From NCBI GenBank assembly GCA_946885845.1, contig CAMPHJ010000011.1, forward strand, positions 7,518 through 71,517: a DNA stretch of 64,000 nt, given 5' to 3'. This DNA comes from an uncultured Sphingobium sp. (GTDB lineage Bacteria > Pseudomonadota > Alphaproteobacteria > Sphingomonadales > Sphingomonadaceae). A program made the translations under genes and the position numbers. The notes beneath the pieces were generated by a model. That model had not been told where the DNA came from and made no database searches. It was given only the letters and a program-made list of their open reading frames with translations. Positions 44,401 to 52,387 of this stretch are shown here, in pieces (the first letter of the stretch is position 1; each line of letters starts with the position of its first letter).

Positions 44401-46878
44401 CTATTTCGGAACCGGCCTCAGGTCGCCCACCGCGATGGTTGCTGTAGCGCCCTTTGGAATGACCAGGTCAAAGCTGGTCTGGTCGTCATCGCTCATAATG
44501 ATTTTCCATTGCCCTGGCGCCAGTCCCGTCGCGCCGAAACGGCCGGCGGCATTGGTGAAGAGCGCTATCGCCTCGCGATCGGGATGCGCCACTTCCACCG
44601 CACGGCCTGCGATCAGGGCGATCGGCTCTCCGCCCGATCCAAGCAGCCGTCCGACGACGCTCACCATATAATCGGAACCGACCGTCAGGCGGTATCCGCC
44701 GCGATAGGGCGGCAGTAACCGGACCGAGCCTTCGCCCAGATTGACGCCAAGAGGGGCATCGGGCGCCGTCAGCAGGACGTTGCGTTCGCTGTAGCTGCTG
44801 AGGCTGGGTTGCACGGCCGTCCCCAGTTTTCCCGTATTTGCGGTCGAGCTATCGCCGTTTTCATCCACGATGATATCGGTCCCGCGCAGCGTGGGGTGGG
44901 CGCGCACAATCGCAAAAGCGTCCTGAATGGGTCGCCCGATCGACAAGGAACCATCCGCCATCGCCAACGCGGTGCCAAAGCGCAGGGATGTGCGCTGCCC
45001 GGTCGATCCGCCCAGATCGCGCTCAAATGTCCCAAAATGACTGAATCCCAGCTCGGCGCGATTGGCGTAGTAGACGCTGTTGACCGTTGCGCCGGCGCCG
45101 ATGTCGCTCCGCTCGATATCTGCGCTCAGATTATAAGCGCCCGTGCCTGACCCATGATAGCTCTGATAGGTCAGCCGCGTCCGATCGTTCCGGCTGTCAT
45201 AATCCGACCGCAGGCTGGATGATCGGTCGAGCCGGTAGGTCAGCGAGAGAAAGGCGCCGATCCGGTTGTTGCGTCCCGCCCGTTCATAGCTGAGGTCGGC
45301 GGTGAAGCTGAGGTCAGGCGTGATCCGCCAGCCCCCGATCGCGCGAATGCTGCCCACGTTCGGCTCCCCGTTTCGGCCACGGGAATAGCGCGCGTCCAGC
45401 CCTCCATAGACAGCGTCGCTGATCGCGCTGTTATAGCTTGCACCGGCAATGTAGCTGTAGGGATTGAACGGGGAAGGCGTCCCGATGGGCGCGAAATTAC
45501 GGCTGCGCGCTTCGAAGGAAAGCGACAGCGCGTCGGCACGGTCGCTGCTCCGGCTGATGGTGCGCTGAAACGTCACGACCGATGCCCAGCCCGATCCAAC
45601 CCCGTCCACGTGAGAGGCGGAAGCAAAGCCACCGAAGGTGCCGATCGATGTCGCCACGACCGACTCCAGACCACCCATCCAGCCTTGCCCGTCGGCCTGC
45701 GCATTGGCCCCCAGCGTCAGACGGTCACTGACCCCGCGTCGGTAAAAGCCGCTGAAGGCCAAGTCGTCGCTGTAGATTGGCCCACGCCTTCCCAGCGGTG
45801 AGAGAACCCCGGCATAAAGGCCAAATTCGCTCAGTCCTTTGGCAAGTTGCGCCTGATCCAGGAAGATATTGAAATCCACCGTTTCCCGGCGTCCGGCATC
45901 GTCGACGATCGTAAGTTGCACATCGTTCGCGCCTTGGGTGAACGGGAAATCTCGCAGGTCGAACGTGCCGGGTTCCAGTTCCAGCCGCCGAACCAGTTGA
46001 TCGTTGATCCGCACTTCGACAATCGACCGGCGTTCGAGTTGAAAGCTGCGGCTGCCGCGCGGACGTATGATCGTTTGCGGATCAAGCAGCGAATAGAAGC
46101 GTGAAACCGACAGCCCGGCTATTTCAGGAGCAGACTGAAAACCGCGCGCCAATGTCTGCAAATCGCCACCAGCCCAGCGCACCAGATTATGGCGGTCATC
46201 ATAAACCAGCCGCGTCCCCCGCCGCTGAAAGTCGGGACCGGCTACCCCGGCCTGCCAGTTCGCCTCGCTTTCCAGCACCACGCCGCCCGCGCGGACTGCA
46301 CCGTCCAGGAAAGTGACGGGCGCGGCAATCCCTTGATCAGGACCCTGTTGTACCCAATCCAGCGATCCGCGGATGTTGAGATAGGCGCTGACGTCGGCGG
46401 GGCTGGCGTAGCTAACCGCCCCCCGCGTGTCACCGCCAAGGTCAACCGTTCGTGCGGCCCGGCTGGGCGCGGCAATCTCCAGCACCAGTTGAAGAGCTTG
46501 CGGATCGTAGAGGATCGTGACCCCCACACTCTGCAGGGCGGTGCGGTTGAGCTGTCCTTGTTCGGAAAGCCGGTTGCGCAATCGCATCAACAGCGGCGCT
46601 GCAATGCGTGGTTGAAGCAGCGCGAGCAGGCGCTCGGCTGAAAAGCGCGCCTGTCCGTTTGTGTCCAGGGTGACGGTCGCATCGCCAAGATAGGATTGCC
46701 CATCCATCACCGGAGCGGTGAGTATGACCGGCTTGCCAGTCGGATTGATCCCGATGCTGTTCGCCTGCGGATCGATAACAACCTCTGCGGGTCCAGCAGC
46801 GGCCGTTTGCGCGACGGACGGGACCGGCAGGACACATATGGTCAGCAGCAGCGCCCCTGCAATCGCATTCTGCTTCAT
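44401..46878 (-). CDS. Outer-membrane fimbrial usher
   Basis: An 825-residue usher with a signal peptide (LLLTICVLPVPSVAQ). The PapC-type fold is visible: an N-terminal domain, a barrel start with GSRSFQLERRSIVEVRINDQ, the plug-region phrase LRDFPFTQGANDVQLTIVDD, and C-terminal beta domains ending ATATIAVGDLRPVPK. It assembles and exports the pilus. It follows the chaperone gene by 15 bp. The SCPU pilins nearby place it in the archaic (Csu-like, sigma) class. Confidence 0.92.
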   Translation of the reverse strand: MKQNAIAGALLLTICVLPVPSVAQTAAAGPAEVVIDPQANSIGINPTGKPVILTAPVMDGQSYLGDATVTLDTNGQARFSAERLLALLQPRIAAPLLMRLRNRLSEQGQLNRTALQSVGVTILYDPQALQLVLEIAAPSRAARTVDLGGDTRGAVSYASPADVSAYLNIRGSLDWVQQGPDQGIAAPVTFLDGAVRAGGVVLESEANWQAGVAGPDFQRRGTRLVYDDRHNLVRWAGGDLQTLARGFQSAPEIAGLSVSRFYSLLDPQTIIRPRGSRSFQLERRSIVEVRINDQLVRRLELEPGTFDLRDFPFTQGANDVQLTIVDDAGRRETVDFNIFLDQAQLAKGLSEFGLYAGVLSPLGRRGPIYSDDLAFSGFYRRGVSDRLTLGANAQADGQGWMGGLESVVATSIGTFGGFASASHVDGVGSGWASVVTFQRTISRSSDRADALSLSFEARSRNFAPIGTPSPFNPYSYIAGASYNSAISDAVYGGLDARYSRGRNGEPNVGSIRAIGGWRITPDLSFTADLSYERAGRNNRIGAFLSLTYRLDRSSSLRSDYDSRNDRTRLTYQSYHGSGTGAYNLSADIERSDIGAGATVNSVYYANRAELGFSHFGTFERDLGGSTGQRTSLRFGTALAMADGSLSIGRPIQDAFAIVRAHPTLRGTDIIVDENGDSSTANTGKLGTAVQPSLSSYSERNVLLTAPDAPLGVNLGEGSVRLLPPYRGGYRLTVGSDYMVSVVGRLLGSGGEPIALIAGRAVEVAHPDREAIALFTNAAGRFGATGLAPGQWKIIMSDDDQTSFDLVIPKGATATIAVGDLRPVPK

Positions 46879-46893
46879 CGTGAAAGTGCTGCC

Positions 46894-47676
46894 TCAGGGG
46901 TCCGGCGTAAGTTGGGTTTCGATTGTGCCATTGGATTGCGGAAGGGTGACAGGCAGCGTGATGCGGCGCGTTTGACCACCGCCAATCAGTCCATAGCCGA
47001 TCGACTGCTGAAGTTCCGGCCCGCTCAGCTGCTTGCGAAATATCTCACGCCCGTCAGGCGCAAACTGGACGACACGAACCCGGCCGCGCGAAAGATAGCC
47101 GTGCGCCGCCGATTCATTCGTCACCGTGATGACCGGCACCGGGGCGGCTTCAGCATTCTTGCCGATTTCGGATGATGCGACCGTCATCGTTGGCTTTGCG
47201 CCATTTGCAGCGATGCTCACGAGCACCTGGAAATTATAGAGCAACTGGATGTTCGACCGGCTATCCCCCGTCTGCACCGGAAGCTGTGCCACCGTCACGA
47301 AAAAATGCTTGCTCTTCGCCAGTGCAGGATCACCCACATATTGGACGCGGAAATTCTGTCGCTGACCCGGCTGAATCAATGCCTGGGGGGGGAAAACCGC
47401 CAGCTCGCCGCTATCCTTGCCGGTCGGCTTCACGCCATCGGGGGTAAGGTCCAGCGTTTCGATGCGCAACTCCACCGGCAGTGGCTTGTCAAAGCTGTTT
47501 TCGACCGTGATCACTTGGCTCATACCACGGCCCGATGTCGTCAGATCGATCACCACTGGCTGGACGGTCATGGCTTCAGCAGCCGTTGACAGGCCCAACA
47601 TCGCCACACATGCCAGGAGCGCGGTGGCGAAGGATCTATGCTGCAATATCAAGGGCCAGCTCCTCCCGCTTATCAT
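46894..47676 (-). CDS. Periplasmic pilus chaperone
   Basis: A 260-residue two-domain immunoglobulin-fold chaperone with signal peptide (LLACVAMLGLSTAAEA). MTVQPVVIDLTTSGRGMSQ forms the first strand and FRVQYVGDPALAKSKHFFVT corresponds to the subunit-binding region. It delivers pilin subunits to the usher. The start at ATG 47676 is chosen for the signal peptide. Confidence 0.92.
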   Translation of the reverse strand: MISGRSWPLILQHRSFATALLACVAMLGLSTAAEAMTVQPVVIDLTTSGRGMSQVITVENSFDKPLPVELRIETLDLTPDGVKPTGKDSGELAVFPPQALIQPGQRQNFRVQYVGDPALAKSKHFFVTVAQLPVQTGDSRSNIQLLYNFQVLVSIAANGAKPTMTVASSEIGKNAEAAPVPVITVTNESAAHGYLSRGRVRVVQFAPDGREIFRKQLSGPELQQSIGYGLIGGGQTRRITLPVTLPQSNGTIETQLTPDP

Positions 47677-47788
47677 TGATCCACCGCTATCGGTGGTAAG
47701 ACGATGAACTTGTGAACAGTTTCCGCCAAGCAGAAAAGCCGTAACTGTGTAGATGTTCATCCAGAAACGAGCAATTTGCGATGAAACG

Positions 47789-47962
47789 TTATTGCGGCAG
47801 GCAAACGGTCACGTCACCATCCTCCGGCGGAGGCTGCGGCGCACTCCCCATCCGTTCATATTCCGCCGCGAGAAACAGGAGATCGGCGCGCTCGGCCGGT
47901 TCGGCATCGATCGCTCGGACGCGAAGTTCCGCCGCCAATGCTATGGGATTTTGCGATTCCAT
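47789..47962 (-). CDS. Small helical protein of the pilus operon, unknown function
   Basis: A 57-residue ORF lying between the pilin and chaperone genes in the same direction. IALAAELRVRAIDAEPAERADLL and FLAAEYERMG resemble short helical proteins common in sphingomonads, with the phrase LLFLAAEYER typical of them. AAGGA lies 12 bases before ATG 47962; an upstream TTG at 47974 is possible. Function unknown. Confidence 0.5.
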   Translation of the reverse strand: MESQNPIALAAELRVRAIDAEPAERADLLFLAAEYERMGSAPQPPPEDGDVTVCLPQ

Positions 47963-47980
47963 GCCCGAAGCCAATCCTTA

Positions 47981-48005
47981 GGCGGGCCTGTAATTCAGAC
48001 CCGCC
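47981..48005 (-). terminator. Intercistronic hairpin after the pilin gene
   Basis: Nine-base arms (GGCGGGTCT and AGGCCCGCC on the transcribed strand, one G-T pair) enclose a seven-base loop, 12 bp after the pilin stop. There is no T-run. Such hairpins often stabilise or limit read-through from the major pilin message, giving more pilin than assembly proteins. Confidence 0.55.
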
Positions 48006-48016
48006 CATTTAAGTGA

Positions 48017-48574
48017 TCAAGCGGCTGGAGCGACCGTGATTTCGACCTTGCCCGCATAAGTGCCCGCATCAAGGATTGCCGCTGAGTCCGCGGTCATCCC
48101 GCTGCCGACGGTCAGCGATACGTTGTTCGAAACCGCCGCCAGGCGATCACCCACCTGCGCCGAGGTCGCGCCCGAGCTGAGCGACTGGTCGGCCACCGTG
48201 GCGCTGCCGCCCTTGGCTCCTGTCGCAACTACCGTAGCCGTATAGTGAACGGTGTTGGTGTAGCCATTGGGCGAATTGGTCGCTGCCGCGTTCACCAGCG
48301 GCTTCGCCTCGACCGATACTTTGGGGTTGGCGCCGTTGCACTTGATGGTGAAGTTGCGGCTGAGTCCGCCGGTGTTGCCGGCAAATGCCGGATCGACCGT
48401 GCCGTCGGCTTTGGCCAGTTCGCCCAGCGTGATGCTGCCGCTGATCGGTGTGACGGCCGAGCAGCGCGCCGCAACGGTCCCGCTAACATCAACCGATCCG
48501 CTGGCCTGGGCGAAGGCAGGAGCCACTGTCACAGCCGAACCGATCAGCAGGGCGGAAACAAGCAGGTTCTTCAT
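48017..48574 (-). CDS. Major pilin, SCPU (spore coat U) domain
   Basis: A 185-residue secreted protein. A signal peptide ends at TVAPAFAQA. The mature part has the SCPU/Csu pilin pattern: SGTVAARCSAVTPISGSITLG near the N-terminus, NFTIKCNGANPKVSVEAKP and a C-terminal strand AGKVEITVAPAA. GGAGATAC precedes ATG 48574. It has its own 147-bp upstream region with a perfect dyad, as expected for a separately boosted major subunit. Confidence 0.88.
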   Translation of the reverse strand: MKNLLVSALLIGSAVTVAPAFAQASGSVDVSGTVAARCSAVTPISGSITLGELAKADGTVDPAFAGNTGGLSRNFTIKCNGANPKVSVEAKPLVNAAATNSPNGYTNTVHYTATVVATGAKGGSATVADQSLSSGATSAQVGDRLAAVSNNVSLTVGSGMTADSAAILDAGTYAGKVEITVAPAA

Positions 48575-48694
48575 TTCGTATCTCCAGAAAAAGGTTCGGG
48601 TTCCATGTGCCCGGTGAGATTGGAGATACAGCCGATCATCGCCCGAACCCATTTAGCGGGCAGCAAAAACAGGCCTAACTTCAGGAAGAAGATA

Positions 48695-48712
48695 TTATAT
48701 CGGACGATATAA
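48695..48712. promoter_or_regulatory. Perfect 18-bp dyad upstream of the major pilin gene
   Basis: Inverted arms TTATATCG and CGATATAA with a GA spacer, 121 bp before the pilin start and 10 bp before the end of the upstream adhesin gene. Size and symmetry fit the binding site of a LuxR-type response regulator such as the one encoded at 50897-51523. Confidence 0.5.
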
Positions 48713-48721
48713 GGAAGCGGC

Positions 48722-49756
48722 CTAAAGCCCGGCACAACTGCTCGCGGCGGCGGCTGACACGATCGGGGTGAAGGTGATGCTGATCGTATCGGCATAATTG
48801 GGCGCTGGCGTTTTGCCCGCGCCGCCTTCCTTTAGAGTCGCGCGCAACGGTAACATGCCCGCCTCCCCACCGATCCCCGCGCGCGCGCAGGTGCGCGTTC
48901 CGAAGGCGGCATTGGAAGTGACTTCCTGACCAAGAAACCGTGCGCTGTAGCGGATGGTCTGCGCTGAATTCGCCAGACTTCCACCGGGGAAAGTCAGCCG
49001 AAAATCATTCTGGGAACGCACCTGCACTTCGAACGGGCCGGAACTGCGCACTCTCAATGAATTGGCCGACGACGTCGTATAACGATCCGGTGCGGCCTGA
49101 ACCTGAGTGGTCGTGATGTCCCCAATTTCCCCGAAATCAAGCGCGGCCCCGGCGTAATAGGCCTGAAGCGCGCTCACCGTGTTGACGTTGATCCTGATCG
49201 CGCCAACGTCGCGGGTCGGCACCGGGACGCTCTGCATCCCACCCTCGCCGGAACAGATGTAAAGCATATCGAGAATTATCGGCTCCCCGGCCGAAAGATC
49301 CGTGCCGGGCGGCACTGTGACTCGCAAGTTCAGCGGCGTCGATAGATCCGAGGCGAGGAGATTGCCGAAATCATAGCGTATCTCTCCAGCAGCGCCCGCG
49401 CCATTATCCTTTGCATCCAACGACCGGGGACGCCCTGCAGTGGCGCCTTGGGAATAAAGCACCTTATAGCCCTTATATGTCACGTCGATCGGCGGCGTTC
49501 CCGATGGTGCCGTCAGCACCAGGCTTACCTCGTTCGTACGGCCCAGGATCAACCCGCGATTCCGTCGGAGGATCAGTGGAACGGTTACTTCGGACAGGCC
49601 TGCGGGCGAAAAGGGATCGTATGTGATGCTGGCCGGAGCAGTCGCGTTGCCGGTAACACCGCAAACGGACGACAATTGTGATTGCGCCGCTGCCGGAGAG
49701 GTCAGGGCGATCGCGCCCACCAATCCTGAAACTGCAAGTCCCTTCTGCCAACGCAT
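48722..49756 (-). CDS. Putative pilus tip protein (SCPU-type, two-domain)
   Basis: A 344-residue secreted protein with signal peptide (GLVGAIALTSPAAAQ). It contains two beta-rich halves; the second (SGPFEVQVRSQNDFRLTFPG to the terminal SITFTPIVSAAAA) is pilin-like. Twice the length of the pilins and the position in the operon resemble CsuE-like tip adhesins. The start at 49756 overlaps the preceding stop by one base. Confidence 0.72.
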   Translation of the reverse strand: MRWQKGLAVSGLVGAIALTSPAAAQSQLSSVCGVTGNATAPASITYDPFSPAGLSEVTVPLILRRNRGLILGRTNEVSLVLTAPSGTPPIDVTYKGYKVLYSQGATAGRPRSLDAKDNGAGAAGEIRYDFGNLLASDLSTPLNLRVTVPPGTDLSAGEPIILDMLYICSGEGGMQSVPVPTRDVGAIRINVNTVSALQAYYAGAALDFGEIGDITTTQVQAAPDRYTTSSANSLRVRSSGPFEVQVRSQNDFRLTFPGGSLANSAQTIRYSARFLGQEVTSNAAFGTRTCARAGIGGEAGMLPLRATLKEGGAGKTPAPNYADTISITFTPIVSAAAASSCAGL

Positions 49757-50091
49757 CACAACTGCGGTGATACGGTGATCTCCCACGCCATGGGCGTCGG
49801 CTGCCCGTTCGAAACTGGACGCACTTCCAGGTCCGGGTTGAGCATATGAATGTGCGACTGGAGCGCCGGACGCGCCTGATTGCAGATTGCCTGGCCCTGC
49901 GCCCCAAACGCCTGAACCGGCGCTGGTTTCGCGACCCAGCATCGTGGCGCGACATATCCGTGAATATCGAACCGCGGCCCCTGTTGCGCTCCGGCCGACG
50001 AAGGGGCGATGGTAAGCAGGATAAGTGCCGCCGCCGTGCGCCCGGTAGCGTTGATCAAGCCTGAGCCAGGTTGGAAGGAGTTCCGCGTCAT
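49756..50091 (-). CDS. Small secreted protein of the pilus operon
   Basis: A 111-residue protein with a probable signal peptide (AAALILLTIAPSSAGAQ). The mature part contains GYVAPRCWVAKP and ends with MAWEITVSPQL, a strand-like tail similar to pilin C-termini. No family recognised; it may be a minor subunit. Translation is coupled to the next gene by a TGATG overlap, and GGAAGGAG precedes ATG 50091. Confidence 0.7.
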   Translation of the reverse strand: MTRNSFQPGSGLINATGRTAAALILLTIAPSSAGAQQGPRFDIHGYVAPRCWVAKPAPVQAFGAQGQAICNQARPALQSHIHMLNPDLEVRPVSNGQPTPMAWEITVSPQL

Positions 50092-50153
50092 ATGGGATCA
50101 TGACATGCCTTCCATAGATGAATAATCACTCATTCTGGATACTTAGCAATATT

Positions 50154-50762
50154 TTAAGGACTAACGCTAACGGTGATCGACAATGTATCGACATAGCGAC
50201 CAGCGACCAGCGTCTCCGTCCCTGCATAGGCAGGCGCGCTGATCCTGAGATAGGATCCATTCGTTTTGGTGGAGGCGCCGGCGAGACGCAGGCCGGTTGC
50301 GTTGCTCGCTGTTCCGGCGAAGCTGCATCCCCCGCCCGCCGCAAGCGCGGACGCTTCGCATGAGGCCGAAGCGCTCGTCCCATCGTCCGCCACCATGCGC
50401 AACGCGACCTGATAGGGCGCCTTGCTGCTGTATCCCAGGCCAGTCGATGCGGCGTTCGTCATGCCGCCATTCGCAGATGACACAGCGATGCGCGATGCGC
50501 CGCTGCAATTGAGCTGGATCGCGAAATCCTTTGAAAAGCCGCTCTGGTCGAAATCCGCCTGGTCGATGCTGCCCGATGGAGCACCTCCGGTTGCAAAGCC
50601 GCAGCGCCCTTGCACCGACGCGCGCACCTCCACACCCACGGTGATGCTGTTCACTGCGCCCTGACCTACGGCATAGGCGGTGACTTCGGCGCGCGCAGGC
50701 TGGCAGCCAGCGCAAAGCGCCGCCACCATCGCCATACCGAACACCACAAGCTGCTTCATCAT
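50154..50762 (-). CDS. Minor pilin, SCPU domain
   Basis: A 202-residue secreted SCPU protein. The signal peptide ends near GCQPARA. SVQGRCGFATGG and FAIQLNCSGASRIAVSS supply the conserved Cys pattern, and VDTLSITVSVSP forms the last strand. It has extra cysteines compared with the major pilin. First structural gene of the pilus operon, 134 bp after the LuxR regulator gene. Confidence 0.85.
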   Translation of the reverse strand: MMKQLVVFGMAMVAALCAGCQPARAEVTAYAVGQGAVNSITVGVEVRASVQGRCGFATGGAPSGSIDQADFDQSGFSKDFAIQLNCSGASRIAVSSANGGMTNAASTGLGYSSKAPYQVALRMVADDGTSASASCEASALAAGGGCSFAGTASNATGLRLAGASTKTNGSYLRISAPAYAGTETLVAGRYVDTLSITVSVSP

Positions 50763-50775
50763 CCGCCTATCAGGG

Positions 50776-50792
50776 GGCGGTCAAACACCGCC
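50776..50792 (-). other. Short hairpin ahead of the minor pilin start
   Basis: GGCGGT and ACCGCC pair around a five-base loop, 13 bp before the minor pilin start codon. It may act as a weak terminator for the regulator gene or affect translation. Confidence 0.3.
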
Positions 50793-50896
50793 GGTCTGAT
50801 TGGTCAGATGCACCACGTGCCGGGCGCGGACCATTCAACCGGTGGCAAGAAGCGCGTTTACCATCGGCTGAAAGGCCTATTCCGTTCGGTATATAT

Positions 50897-51523
50897 TCAG
50901 GCGTCGCGTCCTTGGGCGAGCAGGATAAGTTCGGTCCGGCCGCGCACGCCAAGCTTTTCGAAAACCTTGTGAAGATGGACCTTCACGGTCCCTTCGGTCA
51001 GCCCCAGTTCGTCGGCGATTTCCTTGTTGCGCAAACCCCGTTGCGCCAAGGAAGCGACCGCTCGTTCGCGCCCGCTCAGCATTTCGAACGGGTCGCGCGG
51101 CCCATCGGGTGACATCGCCAGAAGCATGGCGCGTTGCATGATTTCCTGGTCGAGCCACCGCCGCCCCTGCATGACAGTTTCAAGGCAGATGAGCAGGTCG
51201 CGGGGCGCAGTCGACTTAATGACGATGCCATTCACGCCCAGTTGCATCGCCTCTTTTGTGGCCTGGTCGTTGATACCGCCGGTCAGCAGCACAACGGGCC
51301 TGTTGTCGCCCCGGTTGCGGATCGTGCGCAAAACGTCCAGCCCGGTCCGTTCAGGCATGCTGTTGTCAAGGATCAGCATGTCCGGCCGCACCGTGGAAAG
51401 CGCGTCCAGCGCTGAGGTGCCGTTACTGACGGTGGCGACCACCTCAAAATTCGTCTTGTCGAGCAGGATGTTGATCCCGGCAAGCGTAAGGGGATCATCC
51501 TCTGCCACAAGCACCTTCGTCAT
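50897..51523 (-). CDS. LuxR/NarL-type response regulator
   Basis: A 208-residue regulator. The receiver has VAEDDPLTL, the phospho-Asp in LILDNSMPERTG, and LLTGG and VIKSTAP. The C-terminal LuxR helix-turn-helix reads LSGRERAVASLAQRGLRNKE and GLTEGTVKVHLHKVFEKLG. It is upstream of the pilus operon on the same strand and is its most likely direct regulator. No kinase is adjacent; the nearest is at the other end of the pilus cluster. Confidence 0.94.
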   Translation of the reverse strand: MTKVLVAEDDPLTLAGINILLDKTNFEVVATVSNGTSALDALSTVRPDMLILDNSMPERTGLDVLRTIRNRGDNRPVVLLTGGINDQATKEAMQLGVNGIVIKSTAPRDLLICLETVMQGRRWLDQEIMQRAMLLAMSPDGPRDPFEMLSGRERAVASLAQRGLRNKEIADELGLTEGTVKVHLHKVFEKLGVRGRTELILLAQGRDA

Positions 51524-51547
51524 TGCGACCTCATTCGTTTATTTTTC

Positions 51548-51566
51548 TGATAACAATGCCTTATCA
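51548..51566. promoter_or_regulatory. Dyad upstream of the LuxR regulator gene
   Basis: TGATAA and TTATCA form a perfect inverted repeat with a 7-bp spacer, 25 bp before the regulator start, in an A+T-rich stretch. Possible autoregulatory site. Confidence 0.35.
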
Positions 51567-51659
51567 TCGAAATTCAACCCCGGTCCAGTGGAGGAGTTGC
51601 ACAGGGTGAATTCCGCGATCGTGGATTTAGTCTTCTCCGTAGAGAAAGGAATTGGCCGT

Positions 51660-51684
51660 GGACCCTTCTGTTGCGGCAGTCGTT
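51660..51684 (+). promoter_or_regulatory. EcfG-type general stress promoter
   Basis: GGACC, 16 bases, then CGTT closely matches the alphaproteobacterial sigma-EcfG pattern (GGAAC, 16-17 bases, CGTT). It ends 28 bp before the DUF2383 start codon, a sensible promoter distance. Confidence 0.5.
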
Positions 51685-51712
51685 AGACAGGCTCCCAACA
51701 CAGGAGCACTCC

Positions 51713-52159
51713 ATGAGCAACGATAGTACGATCAGCACTTTGAACAGCCTGATCAAGACAACGCTGGACAGCATGAAGGGCTTCAAGGACGCAGCGCAGG
51801 ATGCCGAGAGCACTCAGTTTTCATCGATGTTCTCAGACTTCGCGCGCGAACGCAGCGAGGTGGCGACCCAGCTTCAGGCAGAGGTTCGCCGACTGGGTGG
51901 CAATCCAGAGGATGACAGCAGCCTCCTCGCTGCCGCACATCGCACCTTCATGGATCTGAAACAGGCTTTCACCGGCAAGGATGACAAAGCGATCATCCAA
52001 GAGGTTGAGCGTGGTGAGGATTACATCAAGAGCAAATTCGAGGCCGCGCTGAAAGACGCCGACCTCGACCCCTCGGCCCGATCAGTTGTGGAACGCGCCT
52101 ATCAGTCGGTAAAGACCGGCCATGACCGCGCCAGCGCCCTGAAGCACAGCATGGAATGA
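51713..52159 (+). CDS. PA2169-family four-helix-bundle protein (DUF2383)
   Basis: A 148-residue ferritin-like helical protein: TISTLNSLIKTTLDSMKGFK, then MFSDFARERSEVATQLQAEV, and VERGEDYIKSKFEAALKDAD. The family is stress-associated and of unknown biochemical function. CAGGAG lies ahead of ATG 51713. A putative EcfG promoter precedes it and a strong hairpin follows, so it is a single-gene unit. Confidence 0.9.
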   Translation: MSNDSTISTLNSLIKTTLDSMKGFKDAAQDAESTQFSSMFSDFARERSEVATQLQAEVRRLGGNPEDDSSLLAAAHRTFMDLKQAFTGKDDKAIIQEVERGEDYIKSKFEAALKDADLDPSARSVVERAYQSVKTGHDRASALKHSME

Positions 52160-52164
52160 GGTTG

Positions 52165-52192
52165 AAGGGCCGCTTGGGAACAAGCGGCCCTT
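52165..52192 (+). terminator. Hairpin terminator after the DUF2383 gene
   Basis: Perfect 11-base arms AAGGGCCGCTT / AAGCGGCCCTT with a six-base loop, starting 5 bp after the stop codon, followed by a pyrimidine-rich stretch with few consecutive T residues. Confidence 0.8.
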
Positions 52193-52369
52193 CCATTCCT
52201 TTCGGTCAAGTCGGATTCGCCAGGCGCCGCCGATCCCAGCGCATCGCTGCATATGCAAAAACTAACAAGTGAGCGAGGGCGGGAGCGGCGGCGGAACTCA
52301 GTATGGCAGCGGAGAGATGAAGATAGAAACGGGCAAGCATGTTATAGGTATTTCCGCGAAGAAAATTGG

Positions 52370-52387
52370 ATGATACATATGCATCAT
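52370..52387. promoter_or_regulatory. Near-perfect palindrome over the chrB start
   Basis: ATGATACATATGCATCAT is an 18-bp palindrome with one mismatched pair, and its last bases overlap the chrB ATG. It could be the site where ChrB represses its own operon. Confidence 0.4.
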
